A stretch of DNA of 64,000 bases from a virus, in IMG/VR virus record IMGVR_UViG_3300042907_001596, positions 62,001 through 126,000 of that record; one strand, 5' to 3'. Below the pieces are notes generated by a model. That model searched no databases. It was given only the letters and a program-made list of their open reading frames with translations, and was not told the DNA's origin. The position numbers and the translations under genes were made by a program. Of the stretch, positions 1-7,855 are shown one piece after another (within the stretch, counting starts at the first letter, position 1; each line of letters begins with the position of its first letter).

Positions 1-1
1 T

Positions 2-427
2 GTGTCCCTCTACTTAGGCCGGGGGCACCCACACGGCGGCACCTTCGACTGGCAGAATCGGATCTCCGCGAAGATCACCGCCGACGTGTGCTGGCTGACG
101 GCCGAGTCGCTGCTGTCGGCGCAAGGCTGCGCGATCCGCACCCACCTCGTCCCCGACATGCTCGCCCTGGTGGAGCCGCTGACGAAGGACGGCATGCCGG
201 TGGACGAAGCGATCAGCGTGTGGTGCCAAGAGCGCGGGTACCTCGTGGCGCACTGCCGACCCAGCATTGTCGACCACCTGGATCCGCCGCCGCTGATCAC
301 TAAGCGGGCCGACGGGCAGCCCAGGACGGCCAAAAGAACGGCCTGGCTCTTCGATGGACGGACTTTTTGGGACTCCTCGACTGCTCACCTCACCAACCTG
401 CGTTCGGCGGCGATACCGGAAGCGTGA
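2..427 (+). CDS. C-terminal part of possible phage glycosyltransferase (5' end outside window)
   Basis: The reading frame is open to the left edge of the window, so this is probably the C-terminal 141 residues of a longer protein. The first in-window codon is GTG, but nothing upstream can be checked. The segment with DVCWLTAESLL, then CAIRTHLVPDMLALVEPL and CRPSIVDHLD, resembles the C-terminal part of phage glycosyltransferases, where the protein ends shortly after a conserved S-x-V-D-H. That resemblance is by eye only. The next gene starts about 150 bases downstream and is separated from this one by a long inverted repeat, so the two are probably in different transcription units. Confidence 0.5.
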   Translation: MSLYLGRGHPHGGTFDWQNRISAKITADVCWLTAESLLSAQGCAIRTHLVPDMLALVEPLTKDGMPVDEAISVWCQERGYLVAHCRPSIVDHLDPPPLITKRADGQPRTAKRTAWLFDGRTFWDSSTAHLTNLRSAAIPEA

Positions 428-452
428 GACACCCGCCGATAAACTGAAGGTT

Positions 453-532
453 CACAGCCCCGGCTAGCTTGCCAGAGCGAAAAGCGGACGTTGCTGCACT
501 TACTCCGTTCGCACCCGCCTGCCGGGGCTGTG
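453..532 (+). other. 12-bp perfect inverted repeat with 56-nt loop
   Basis: CACAGCCCCGGC (453-464) is perfectly complementary to GCCGGGGCTGTG (521-532). The segment lies between the stop of the first gene and the first giant modular gene. As RNA it forms a strong stem closing a 56-base loop. There is no T-run after it, so a standard terminator is not obvious. It could be a terminator without a U tract, a small structured RNA, or an RNase processing site. A similar arrangement occurs at 46566-46632. Confidence 0.6.
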
Positions 533-575
533 TGCATCCCCCCTTCGACCAGGAAGGGGTGGAGGGTATGGGCAG

Positions 576-3500
576 ATGACACGGCGGATTCAGCGGCAAC
601 GGGAGGCGTTTGCCTATCGGGTCGCTGAGGTTGAGGGCTACCCCCGCGACTACAGCTTGACGACGTGGACGCCGGAAGAGGAAGCCCTCGCCGCCGAACT
701 AGGCGAACGCCTCCAGCAGAAGGGCATCAGCGGCTTCGGTGCCGACACCATGACCCAAGCGTTGCAGGAACTGATCCTGATGCGCCGGGAGCGCGAGGAA
801 GCACCGTGGTCGGAAGACTACGACAAAGCGTACAACGACTGGGAAGCCGGACACGAAAGCGACAAGCTGGCCCGCCGGATCGCCACGCGGGCGCTGATGG
901 CGGTAGTCCCGATGAACGCCCCCGACGGCTATGACCCGGCCGACTACGACCCCCACGACCTCTACGCAGGCAATCCCCCGCACGAAGCTCTGCTCTCCCG
1001 CCTGGAGAAGAAGTTCATGGGCTGGTACGAACAGCACGGCCAGGAGCATCTGAACTACGCCGGACGAGGCCCGCTAGGTAACTGGCACCAGATCGAACAG
1101 TTCCTCAAGATGCACTACCCCGAAGCGCACCGGGGGCTGAACACCGGCTTTGAGGGCGCGATGCCGCTGATTGACTACGGCGACCAACCCGGCCGCGACC
1201 GACGCAAGGTCTTCACTGAAGAAAAGCTCAACAACCTCCCTGGATACGCCACCGGGCCGGAGGCAGTGGCTCAGCACGGTTATGACCCCAAAGAGGTCGC
1301 GGCGGGCATGCTGCTTCTGCACAACCGCACTCACGACCACCGGGGCGGGGACATTGAGCAGGCGGGCATCGACCGGCTGTACGACATTGCCCAGAAGCGT
1401 TTTGAGATGCAGCGGGCGTATGAGCAGCGCCAGAAGACGGCGTACTACGGCGATGGCCTCCGCACCAACCCCAACTCCCCCACCGGCCTGCCCCTGCTGG
1501 GAGATCCCACCCCCGAACTGACCGGCGAGGAAAGCCAGGAGCTTTACGACCAGATCTCTCAGGCCGACGTGCTGGGCCGGGTGAACCAAGAGTTCCACGA
1601 CTGGGCGTACGAGAACAACAAAGAAAACCCGTACGACGAAGAAGGCTCCCTTGGCTGGCACGGCGAGGCGCGAGGCCCGATCGGCTACTGGCCGCACGTC
1701 GAAGACTTCCTCAAGGAGAAATATCCGGCAGCCCACCGGGGCTTGTCGTTGGGCATGGAGGACGCTGGGTATCTGCTCGACGTACTTCCGACCGGCAAGG
1801 GGTGGGACAAGCCCAGCGTTAGAGGCAAGGATCCGTACGAGACGGGCATCGACGCTGTCGCCCAGCATGGGTACGACCCGAAGGAGATCGTCGCCGCCCT
1901 CATGCTGCTGCACAACGACACCTCGCTGTTGCGCCGCAACAAGCAGGGCATCCAAGACGAGGATCTAGAGCGGCTGCACGACATCGCCGCCCGTCGCTAC
2001 AAGATGCAGCGGCAGTACGAAGAGGCCAACGGTGGCCGACGCTCTCCGCGTGACGACGGCGGCGGCATGACAATTCCCCGGCCGACAATCCAGCAGCCGT
2101 GCGTGTGGTGCGGCGAAGAGGCGAAGGGTCACAGCAGCGAGGGGCTGTGCAAGCAGTGCCTGAGTGAAGCGGGCAAGACGGCCCGCACCGCCATGCCGGT
2201 GCCCCGCAGCGTGCCGTCCGGCCCCGGCACCTGGCAGAGGCAGCGCGACAAGCTCAACGAGAAGGCGCAGAAGGCCGGGGTGCCGGTCGAACTGACACCC
2301 AACTTCTCAATGGATCAGGACGACTTCGATGCCCAGGCGTTCCAGCACGAAGAGGAGGGCCGACCCAACGGCTGGTACAACACGCCCGTCGAGTACGAAG
2401 GCAAAGGCGTGCCGGGAGGGATCTCGCACCGCTACCTGGAGGTTGGCAACGCCAAGATCCCGGTGAACTATCTGCTGCACCACGGCGACGACGGCCGCAT
2501 CAACGGCATCTTGTCGCACTTCCCCAAGGGCACCCCGTTTGAGAAGCCGGGGTCGGTCACCGTTACCGTGCATCCGCACCACCGGGATAAAGGTGTCGGG
2601 TCGAAGTTGCTCAACACTGCCGTGGACAAGTTCGGTGTCGACCTCGACCAGCAGGAGTACACCCCGCTGGGCTACGAGCTTTATCGCAACGTCAAGCACC
2701 AGCAGGGCGAGACGGTGCCCAACATCTTCAACGAGCCTGAGCCTCAGCCCAAACCGGCATTGTCTTCGGCCGAGATAGACGCAGAGTATGTCCGGCAGTG
2801 GGCAAAAGGGATAAGGCCGAAGGTCACGAACAACGGCGTGCGGGAAGCTGCCCTCACGCCCGAAGACTATGCCGAAGCCAAGCGGCTATCGGCGTCGGGC
2901 ATCGACCTTCCCGGCCTGAAAGCTCACCACGCCAACTGGGTGCTGAAGGAGAAGCCGATCAACCCGGCTACAGGCCAGCCTCACACACCGGAGTCAGCGC
3001 GAGGCCACTTCGGGTCAGGCATCTTCCCGTACCTGGCGGCGTTCTATCCCAATGCCACCCAGCAGCGGATGTTTGTGGATATTCCGGCGCACCAGCGCAC
3101 CCGCGACGAAGTTGTCAACGACCTCATCATGGACGACGGCAACATGGACAGGATGACGGCCGGGATGACGGCGCTGCATGCCGAACAGAACGATCAGCCC
3201 CACCTGGCCAACATGATCATGCGGATGCACAAATCTCTGGAGTTCCAACAGGACAAGTCTTCCCCTGAGCTACAGAAAATCATGGACGATGCTAGCTTCC
3301 TGCGGAAAGACATCCAGAAGAACGGGCCTGCGTTTGCCGAACAAATGGGCTACAGCTTTGCCCCCGACCCTGGCATGCCGGTCATGCCCGCCCCTGCCAT
3401 TCAGCCGCAACGCGCCCCGATGACGCCGCCGCGCCCGATGGCCCAACCGTTCGCCACCACCCCGATGCCCACCCCGATGCCGCAGCGCAACCCGATGCCG

Positions 3501-3785
3501 CAGCAGCCGCCGATGTCGGAGTCCGACGCGATCCGCCTGGAGATCCAGCGGGGACGAGCGGCCAGCGCCCACGAGCGCGACGAAGTGCGAACCCCGCCGG
3601 AGGACTACGTCGGTGAGCATCGCAAGCCGGAGAAGTCGCTGCCGAAGAAACTGCAAGACCGCTACGAGAAGTTTCGGACGGAAGACTTCTTCGACTTCCT
3701 CTACAACATCTCCGCCGCCCCCATTCCTGGGGTCACCGCGTCGCGCCTCACCATCGCCGCCGCCCTGGAGTCTTTGGCGGAATAA
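576..3785 (+). CDS. Giant modular (polyvalent-like) protein 1: two repeat domains, Cys4 finger, GNAT domain
   Basis: A 1069-residue protein of no single known function. The N-terminus carries M-x-R-R-I-Q-R-Q with FAYR following, shared with the genes at 7901 and 36061. Two copies of a ~150-residue repeat lie at about residues 138-287 and 328-483. Each has G-x-W/Y near the start, a YP-x-AHRGL block, YETG...HGYDPKE, LLHN-x-T and a final DIA-x-(K/R)R. A C-x2-C...C-x2-C finger sits near 508-528. A linker with RTAMP (537-541) precedes a GNAT-like domain (about 568-715; HPHHRDKGVGSKLL resembles acetyl-CoA motif A). A helical region and a Pro/Met-rich stretch (about 928-980) follow. The ATG was chosen because it aligns with the other RRIQRQ N-termini and follows GGTGGAGGG. 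Role inferred: virion-associated or injected multi-effector protein. It ends at the -35 box of the first repeated promoter. Confidence 0.75.
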   Translation: MTRRIQRQREAFAYRVAEVEGYPRDYSLTTWTPEEEALAAELGERLQQKGISGFGADTMTQALQELILMRREREEAPWSEDYDKAYNDWEAGHESDKLARRIATRALMAVVPMNAPDGYDPADYDPHDLYAGNPPHEALLSRLEKKFMGWYEQHGQEHLNYAGRGPLGNWHQIEQFLKMHYPEAHRGLNTGFEGAMPLIDYGDQPGRDRRKVFTEEKLNNLPGYATGPEAVAQHGYDPKEVAAGMLLLHNRTHDHRGGDIEQAGIDRLYDIAQKRFEMQRAYEQRQKTAYYGDGLRTNPNSPTGLPLLGDPTPELTGEESQELYDQISQADVLGRVNQEFHDWAYENNKENPYDEEGSLGWHGEARGPIGYWPHVEDFLKEKYPAAHRGLSLGMEDAGYLLDVLPTGKGWDKPSVRGKDPYETGIDAVAQHGYDPKEIVAALMLLHNDTSLLRRNKQGIQDEDLERLHDIAARRYKMQRQYEEANGGRRSPRDDGGGMTIPRPTIQQPCVWCGEEAKGHSSEGLCKQCLSEAGKTARTAMPVPRSVPSGPGTWQRQRDKLNEKAQKAGVPVELTPNFSMDQDDFDAQAFQHEEEGRPNGWYNTPVEYEGKGVPGGISHRYLEVGNAKIPVNYLLHHGDDGRINGILSHFPKGTPFEKPGSVTVTVHPHHRDKGVGSKLLNTAVDKFGVDLDQQEYTPLGYELYRNVKHQQGETVPNIFNEPEPQPKPALSSAEIDAEYVRQWAKGIRPKVTNNGVREAALTPEDYAEAKRLSASGIDLPGLKAHHANWVLKEKPINPATGQPHTPESARGHFGSGIFPYLAAFYPNATQQRMFVDIPAHQRTRDEVVNDLIMDDGNMDRMTAGMTALHAEQNDQPHLANMIMRMHKSLEFQQDKSSPELQKIMDDASFLRKDIQKNGPAFAEQMGYSFAPDPGMPVMPAPAIQPQRAPMTPPRPMAQPFATTPMPTPMPQRNPMPQQPPMSESDAIRLEIQRGRAASAHERDEVRTPPEDYVGEHRKPEKSLPKKLQDRYEKFRTEDFFDFLYNISAAPIPGVTASRLTIAAALESLAE

Positions 3786-3846
3786 TCCCACCCCCACCTG
3801 CGTTGTAACAGGTGGAGGGGATCCTCCCCTTCGGGAAGGGGATCTA
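3779..3846 (+). promoter_or_regulatory. ECF-type promoter element 1 (GGAAT-N18-GTT) with hairpins
   Basis: GGAAT is at 3779-3783 and GTT at 3802-3804, exactly 18 bases apart. The TAA inside GGAATAA is the stop of the upstream giant protein. CCACCTG (3794-3800) pairs with CAGGTGG (3809-3815), with the -10 box in the loop. A further CCCCTTCGGGAAGGGG hairpin covers the leader. The element drives the 3847 operon. Confidence 0.7.
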
Positions 3847-4188
3847 ATGCCCGACTACGCAGGGCACTGGCGCATCCTCGACGCCGCCGCCAGGAAAGGT
3901 GGCTGGCCGCAACCGGGCAGTCATCCCGGTGGCTACGGCAACCCTGCCGTGTATGAGTACTGGTCGCGTGAAGCGGGCCTGAACCACCTCAACGGCGACA
4001 GCCGTCAAGGCCCGGTGCTGGAGGTCTTCTACAACGCTGGCGGCTACTGCATCGGCGTGGACTTCAAGCACGGCGTGTGCGGCAAGGTCATCGCCTCGAC
4101 CGGCGACCTCAAGGCGCTGAAGGCCAAAGAGCGCCTGGCCATCGCAGAGAAGTTCATCCTCGACCACCCGCTCGCGGAAGGAGCCTGA
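3847..4188 (+). CDS. Hypothetical protein, 113 aa
   Basis: First gene of a two-gene operon behind promoter element 1. The ATG at 3847 follows GAAGGGGATCTA and gives a compact soluble protein with many aromatic and Gly residues (for example GGWPQPGSHPGGYGNPAVYEYW). The sequence suggests a small globular domain with one or two Cys. I do not recognise the family. The next gene begins one base after the stop codon, so the two are almost certainly co-translated. Confidence 0.75.
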   Translation: MPDYAGHWRILDAAARKGGWPQPGSHPGGYGNPAVYEYWSREAGLNHLNGDSRQGPVLEVFYNAGGYCIGVDFKHGVCGKVIASTGDLKALKAKERLAIAEKFILDHPLAEGA

Positions 4189-4189
4189 C

Positions 4190-4378
4190 ATGGCACGGAA
4201 ACGCGAAGCCCCGTATGGCTTCAAGTACGTTCTCCCCACTCTTGAGGAGCAGCAGGAGCGATACGACAAAGGCCGCAAGGGCTACCGCATAGAGTGCCTA
4301 GGCTGCGGCAAGCGCATCTGGGGAGTCGGTTTGGCGATCGGCTCGCACCGTGGTGCCTGCAAGGGCAGGCCGGAATAA
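4190..4378 (+). CDS. Small Cys-containing protein, 62 aa, possible zinc finger
   Basis: A basic 62-residue protein starting one base after the previous stop. It carries C-L-G-C at about residues 39-42 and a later G-x-H-R-G-A-C-K, giving C-x2-C...H...C, which could bind one zinc ion. It ends in ...RPE with its TAA inside the GGAATAATC of promoter element 2. This is one of many tiny Cys-rich proteins in the window. Function unknown; nucleic-acid binding is only a guess. Confidence 0.75.
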   Translation: MARKREAPYGFKYVLPTLEEQQERYDKGRKGYRIECLGCGKRIWGVGLAIGSHRGACKGRPE

Positions 4379-4441
4379 TCACTGCTCATCCCGCGTTATA
4401 GCTAGTGGAGGGGGCACCCGCCCTCTTCGGGAAGGAGACTC
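4372..4441 (+). promoter_or_regulatory. ECF-type promoter element 2
   Basis: GGAAT 4372-4376 and GTT 4395-4397 are 18 bases apart. The upstream stop codon is inside the -35 box. GAGGG (4408-4412) can pair with CCCTC (4421-4425) in the leader, followed by AAGGAG and a GTG start at 4442. Confidence 0.7.
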
Positions 4442-4609
4442 GTGAAGGATCTTGTCAAGCGAGCCGCCGCACGCGGCATCTTCGCTCGCCCTGAACGCGA
4501 CCTGGAGCGCGACGACCTGTTCTTCGTCCAGATCTGGGACGCCGGGTTCACCGGCATCGTCCCGGCCGACTACCTCGTCGGCCTCGTGGAAGCGGCGGAA
4601 GCGAAATGA
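4442..4609 (+). CDS. Small hypothetical protein, 55 aa
   Basis: A 55-residue ORF beginning with GTG at 4442, five bases after AAGGAG. The N-terminus is basic (VKDLVKRAAARGIFARPERD) and a hydrophobic/aromatic segment, DLFFVQIWDAGFTGIVP, follows. Its TGA overlaps the ATG of the next gene as ATGA, which supports translation. I do not recognise the family. Confidence 0.7.
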   Translation: MKDLVKRAAARGIFARPERDLERDDLFFVQIWDAGFTGIVPADYLVGLVEAAEAK

Positions 4610-4842
4610 AGAAGCAGTTCCAGTTCAAGATCACCGACCCCCGCATGACCGAAGCGCCCATGGCCTTCCCCGACGAGGAAGCCCGCGACGGCATGCTCGC
4701 CTACCTGGAGGCGGAGTACGGCATCGCGCTGGACGACATCGCCCAGATCGTCTTCACCAGCGTCGATGAGGACGGAAAAGTGACCATCGACAAAGCCCTT
4801 CAGCGGGGCGAAGACGTGACCGCCCGCGCCCGGTTCGCTTAA
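4606..4842 (+). CDS. Hypothetical protein, 78 aa
   Basis: Second gene of the 4442 operon, entered by an ATGA overlap. A small acidic alpha/beta-looking protein with alternating charged and hydrophobic residues (KKQFQFKITDP at the N-terminus, FTSVDEDGKVTIDKAL near the C-terminus). No Cys, no membrane segment and no recognised motif. Confidence 0.75.
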   Translation: MKKQFQFKITDPRMTEAPMAFPDEEARDGMLAYLEAEYGIALDDIAQIVFTSVDEDGKVTIDKALQRGEDVTARARFA

Positions 4843-4854
4843 AGGAGGACGACA

Positions 4855-5286
4855 ATGACCATCCGCGACAAAGTTCGCATCGACATTGAGTGCATCGACG
4901 GGGTGCGGACAGAAGACCGAACACCCGTCCGCGAGGTCACCCTGACCCACGCCGACGTGCCCGACCTGCCCGCCCTCGTGGAGTGGCGCGACAAGCGGTT
5001 CACCCCCGACACGGTGACCATCCGCTACCGCCCCAGCCGGGGGAACGTCGACAAGCTGGGCTTTGAGGAGGTCACCATCTCCGGCACCACCATCCGCAAG
5101 GACGGCAAGCCCGGTACCGGCAGGACGGGATGCGGCCACTGGATGCGCCCCGAAGGACTGGACGAAGACCGCCTCGACCGGATTGGGGAGTACATCGTCC
5201 CGGCCTGGCTGCTGCCCTACATCGACAAGTACGACCCGATCGACGGAGAGTTCCCCTTCTCCGCGAAGGAAGAGGTGCCCGCATGA
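4855..5286 (+). CDS. Hypothetical protein, 143 aa
   Basis: The third gene of the operon, behind a near-consensus AAAGGAGG ribosome site. The N-terminal half alternates polar and hydrophobic residues in a beta-rich pattern (TIRDKVRIDIECIDG, DTVTIRYRPSRG). The C-terminal half holds WMRPEGLDEDRLDRIGEYIVPAWLL, likely helical. Its TGA overlaps the ATG of the next gene. No family recognised. Confidence 0.8.
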   Translation: MTIRDKVRIDIECIDGVRTEDRTPVREVTLTHADVPDLPALVEWRDKRFTPDTVTIRYRPSRGNVDKLGFEEVTISGTTIRKDGKPGTGRTGCGHWMRPEGLDEDRLDRIGEYIVPAWLLPYIDKYDPIDGEFPFSAKEEVPA

Positions 5287-5459
5287 TCTTCACCCACGAC
5301 GGCACCCTGCTGTGCTGGTGCGGCAACACCCCCAGCAGTTCAGGGTTCGACCCTTGCACTGCGACCGGCACCATCGACTACACCCTACTGGACGCCAACA
5401 GCCCACCGGGGCTGCACTACATCTGCAACCGCTGCGGGCTGATCGGCCCGACGGAATAA
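5283..5459 (+). CDS. Zinc-ribbon mini-protein, 58 aa
   Basis: A 58-residue protein starting at the ATGA overlap. C-W-C-G near residue 11 and C-N-R-C-G near residue 50 form a typical two-knuckle zinc ribbon, with a third Cys between. It closes the 4442 operon, and its TAA lies inside the -35 box of promoter element 3. Such ribbons usually bind nucleic acid or protein partners. The target here is unknown. Confidence 0.75.
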   Translation: MIFTHDGTLLCWCGNTPSSSGFDPCTATGTIDYTLLDANSPPGLHYICNRCGLIGPTE

Positions 5460-5520
5460 CCTCGCCCGCCAGGGCGTTATAGCTAATGGAGGGGGCATCC
5501 CTCCGGTAAGGAGACACCGA
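5453..5520 (+). promoter_or_regulatory. ECF-type promoter element 3
   Basis: GGAAT 5453-5457 and GTT 5476-5478, spacing 18; the upstream stop codon is inside the -35 box. GGAGGG (5488-5493) pairs with CCCTCC (5499-5504) in the leader. A GGTAAGGAG ribosome site follows. Confidence 0.7.
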
Positions 5521-5724
5521 ATGGCTGAGTTGACACCGGCCCAGCAGATCTTCATGGCCGCGCTGATCGACGCCGCACCTTACGGTGCGGGAGTGGGCAA
5601 CGGTCGCGCCCTGCGCCTCGACACCGCTCGTGCGCTGCACCGTAAAGGGCTGATCGTGCTTACGGCATATCCCAGCATGCTCACTGGTCGCTTGACCTAC
5701 GACTACCGCGCTGCGCTCGCCTGA
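5521..5724 (+). CDS. Hypothetical protein, 67 aa, winged-helix-like
   Basis: A 67-residue single-gene unit behind promoter element 3 with AAGGAGACACCGA before the ATG. The helix ...TARALHRKGLIVLTAYP followed by a short polar turn resembles the end of a small winged-helix domain (helix, then 'GLI' strand). The likeness is weak and I do not assign a family. Mainly soluble, no Cys. Confidence 0.7.
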   Translation: MAELTPAQQIFMAALIDAAPYGAGVGNGRALRLDTARALHRKGLIVLTAYPSMLTGRLTYDYRAALA

Positions 5725-5727
5725 CGC

Positions 5728-5796
5728 GGAAATAATGCGCCCCGCCGGGGCGTTACACCAAGTGGAGGGGACGATCCCCTTCGGTAAGGAGACACC
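5728..5796 (+). promoter_or_regulatory. ECF-type promoter element 4 (variant -35)
   Basis: This copy reads GGAAAT at 5728-5733, so only GAAAT lies at the 18-base spacing from GTT at 5752-5754. It is the single imperfect copy of the family. The leader has GGGGA...TCCCC flanking a short loop, then GGTAAGGAGACACC. Confidence 0.6.
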
Positions 5797-5988
5797 ATGC
5801 ACGACATCAGCATCCGCGTCGGTGACGCAGAGGTCATCCTGTACATCGCGGAGTTCACCAACAAGCACGAGATGGCTTCGCGTGTCGCCCGCGCCAAGCT
5901 CACCTCCGGCGAAGCCTTCGCCCTCGCGGCGAAGCTCGTTCAGGCCGGTGCCGATCTACTGGAGAAGGAACTGGAGGCGGCAGGATGA
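5797..5988 (+). CDS. Hypothetical protein, 63 aa
   Basis: A 63-residue acidic protein behind promoter element 4. A short beta-like N-terminal part (HDISIRVGDAEVILYIAEF) precedes a helical C-terminal part rich in Ala, Glu and Lys. The stop overlaps the next ATG as ATGA. Family not recognised. Confidence 0.75.
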   Translation: MHDISIRVGDAEVILYIAEFTNKHEMASRVARAKLTSGEAFALAAKLVQAGADLLEKELEAAG

Positions 5989-6224
5989 CCAAGACCGCCA
6001 GTTCCTCCGCCCTGCGGATCTACGCCCTCGCCCACGACTACGCCGTCAAGGCCGTCGGCAAGGACGTGTTCAACTTCCAGAACGACCGGGTGAAGCACGC
6101 CCTGGTGGCCGTGCAGATCATCTACCTCGTCGGTGCTCAAGACGAAGACTCCCCCGCTGAAAAGCGGCTCGACCTGCTATTCCAACTGCAATGCCTCAAC
6201 GGCGAGCAGTACGGACTCGCGTAA
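5985..6224 (+). CDS. Hypothetical protein, 79 aa
   Basis: Translationally coupled to the previous gene by ATGA. It is helical and soluble (ALRIYALAHDYAVKAVGKDVF...) with one Cys near the C-terminus. The neighbouring genes suggest a five-to-six gene operon running to 7145. Function unknown. Confidence 0.75.
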   Translation: MTKTASSSALRIYALAHDYAVKAVGKDVFNFQNDRVKHALVAVQIIYLVGAQDEDSPAEKRLDLLFQLQCLNGEQYGLA

Positions 6225-6249
6225 ACCCTCAACCCCAGAAGGAGACACC

Positions 6250-6414
6250 ATGTACGTCGCAGACGTGACAGACATCAAAGAGCTTGAGCAGCTTCTGAGC
6301 GAGGCTCAGGTTTTTCTCGCAGATTCCCGTAGCGAGGCTGGCCGCGAGCAGGCCGCGTGGGACATCGAAGACATCACCGCTCGCATCGAAGAGTTAGAGG
6401 CGGGTGGCTCGTGA
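6250..6414 (+). CDS. Small helical protein, 54 aa
   Basis: The ATG at 6250 follows AGAAGGAGACACC, the common ribosome site of this phage. The 54-residue product is strongly helical with heptad-like Glu/Leu spacing (IKELEQLLSEAQVFL and IEDITARIEELEAG), consistent with a short coiled coil. The stop overlaps the next GTG start. Confidence 0.75.
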   Translation: MYVADVTDIKELEQLLSEAQVFLADSRSEAGREQAAWDIEDITARIEELEAGGS

Positions 6415-6593
6415 CCCTGCACACCCGCACCTGGACTGTCCAGCCCTTCGGGGCGCACTGGAATGTCATCCAGCGGCTCTTCGATGAGGACAAAGGCGAC
6501 TTCATCGAAGCCACCACAGAGTGGGTGGCGACCGTGAAGGACGAAGCCGCCGCCCGCACCCTGGCCGAACTGCTCGCAGAAGGAGACACATGA
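6411..6593 (+). CDS. Hypothetical protein, 60 aa
   Basis: The GTG at 6411 overlaps the previous stop (GTGA) and opens a 60-residue frame. The sequence VTLHTRTWTVQPFGAHWNVIQ is beta-like, then a Lys/Glu-rich helical end EAAARTLAELLAEGD. Looks like a small alpha/beta accessory protein. No motif recognised. Confidence 0.7.
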   Translation: MTLHTRTWTVQPFGAHWNVIQRLFDEDKGDFIEATTEWVATVKDEAAARTLAELLAEGDT

Positions 6594-6745
6594 CCTACGA
6601 CGACGCCATCGCCGCCTACGAGGAGGCGAAGAAAAAGGCCGACGCCGCCTACCAGGAGTTCCTGTACCTGGAGGCGAAGGCGCGGGATCTGATAGACGAA
6701 GCGGAGCGAGTCGCTGAGGCCGACTGGAAAGCGGCCGGATACTGA
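6590..6745 (+). CDS. Small coiled-coil protein, 51 aa
   Basis: An ATG overlapping the previous TGA, preceded by AGAAGGAGACAC, opens 51 codons. The product is almost entirely helical and charged (EEAKKKADAAYQEFLYLEAKARDLIDEAERVAEA), a likely coiled coil. The stop base overlaps the ATG of the next gene. Confidence 0.75.
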   Translation: MTYDDAIAAYEEAKKKADAAYQEFLYLEAKARDLIDEAERVAEADWKAAGY

Positions 6746-6927
6746 TGGACTTCATGGACATTTTGGTGTCACAGGTCGCCGCGCTGGGAATCATTGTGGA
6801 CACCTTGCTTGAGGTTGAGCAGGAGACGTACGCCGACATGACCGGCCGGTACGAAAAGCTGGATCAGATGATCGCCATGCTGGATTCCGTGAAGGAGCAG
6901 CTAGTCAAAGAGAGGGGACGAGTGTAA
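6745..6927 (+). CDS. Small coiled-coil protein, 60 aa
   Basis: A 60-residue product entered by a one-base overlap. A hydrophobic N-terminal segment (MDFMDILVSQVAALGIIVDTLL) is followed by an amphipathic helix (YEKLDQMIAMLDSVKEQLVKE). It could be a peripheral membrane or oligomerising protein. The next ATG overlaps its final base. Confidence 0.7.
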   Translation: MDFMDILVSQVAALGIIVDTLLEVEQETYADMTGRYEKLDQMIAMLDSVKEQLVKERGRV

Positions 6928-7145
6928 TGGAAGTCGTCCGCATGATTGACGACCGCGTCGTTACCTCCGGCGAGTGGGATCTGACCTACCAGACCAACGC
7001 CGTCACGCTGCGAGCCGCCTGCAAAGGCGAAGGGCTGGCCGTGTCGGGCACCAACGCCCAACGGGCACGCCGGTTGCTCGACGCCGGACTGACCTACGAG
7101 GATGTGATCGCCAAGTATGGCTGGAAGGCCCGTAGGGGCCTGTAG
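6927..7145 (+). CDS. Hypothetical protein, 72 aa
   Basis: Last gene of the closely packed 5797-7145 operon. It contains a possible helix-turn-helix-like stretch (AQRARRLLDAGLTYEDVIAKYGW), where an Ala/Arg helix and a second helix are separated by a Gly turn. This suggests DNA binding but is not diagnostic. No Cys; basic C-terminus. Confidence 0.7.
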   Translation: MEVVRMIDDRVVTSGEWDLTYQTNAVTLRAACKGEGLAVSGTNAQRARRLLDAGLTYEDVIAKYGWKARRGL

Positions 7146-7199
7146 ATGCCCCGCTGGCTGGCGGGAAGAGGTGAAGGGTGCAACGACCAAGGAGAACCC

Positions 7200-7499
7200 A
7201 TGAACAACTTCCTGATCGGCCTGATGCTGGCCGCGCTGAAGAATGAAAAGGTGCAGCAGGAGATCGGCAACTTCACCAGCCGCATCGTGACCGACAAGCT
7301 CCTGCCGCTGCTGCCCCTCGTCGCCGCCGCCGCCGCCAAAGCCGTGACCGATCAGATCCCCCAGTTGGCCACCATCACCACCGACGTAGCCAAGATGGCC
7401 GACGACCTGCGCGATAACCTCAACGACGCCATCCCCGACTTCGACTTCGGGATCCCCGCACTGGATGACCTGCTCGACATCTGGCGACCCAAGAAATAG
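7200..7499 (+). CDS. Hypothetical protein, 99 aa, helical with hydrophobic segment
   Basis: The ATG at 7200 follows CCAAGGAGAACCC. The first third is helical, then LLPLLPLVAAAAAKAV gives a short hydrophobic stretch that could associate with membrane. The C-terminal half is acidic (DVAKMADDLRDNLNDAIPDFDFG). Family not recognised. It is followed 8 bases later by another gene with an overlapping ribosome site. Confidence 0.7.
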   Translation: MNNFLIGLMLAALKNEKVQQEIGNFTSRIVTDKLLPLLPLVAAAAAKAVTDQIPQLATITTDVAKMADDLRDNLNDAIPDFDFGIPALDDLLDIWRPKK

Positions 7500-7507
7500 G
7501 GAGCATA

Positions 7508-7855
7508 ATGCCTGGCGACCGCACCGAAGGCACCGACGGCGTTCACCCGTTGCAGCACCTCATCAACAAGTCTGTTCGTCCCCCCGACTATGAAGAGGAC
7601 TCCAAAGGCTGGTGGGCCGACAAGCTGGCTTTGGGGGAGATCACCAACGAAGAGTTCCTGAAGCGTTGGCCGAAAAAAGACCCCGTCAAAGAGGCCGTCG
7701 CCGCCATCAAAGAAGCCCAAGCCATCCTCGCCTACGACCCGCCGGAGCAGCAGCCTAGCTGGCGGGATATGGGCATTGAGGTCGAAGACGCCGACGAAGC
7801 CGACGCCCGCCGACGCGGAAAGCCGAAGCTGCGCCCGCCGGTTCAGCGCGACTGA
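7508..7855 (+). CDS. Hypothetical protein, 115 aa
   Basis: A soluble, charged protein with WWADKLALGEITNEEFLKRWPKKDPVKEAV, which resembles small phage proteins with a short SHOCT-like 'L..G.It.eEF' helix pair; this is a loose likeness. The Arg/Lys-rich C-terminus may bind nucleic acid. It lies directly upstream of the second giant modular gene, and its TGA begins the ACCTGTAGCC motif. Confidence 0.7.
   Translation: MPGDRTEGTDGVHPLQHLINKSVRPPDYEEDSKGWWADKLALGEITNEEFLKRWPKKDPVKEAVAAIKEAQAILAYDPPEQQPSWRDMGIEVEDADEADARRRGKPKLRPPVQRD

Noticed and set aside
453-532. tRNA-like gene at the first inverted repeat
   Set aside because: The outer stem could mimic an acceptor stem and TTCGCAC resembles a T-loop, but no five-base T stem, no proper D arm and no anticodon arm could be formed at standard spacing.
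1074-1955. 293-codon reverse-strand frame
   Set aside because: Antisense shadow of the repeat domains in the first giant gene; no start signal.
3400-3515. Tandem DNA repeat in the first giant gene
   Set aside because: CCGATGCC-type repetition encodes a Pro/Met-rich linker; unit length varies and no separate function is needed.
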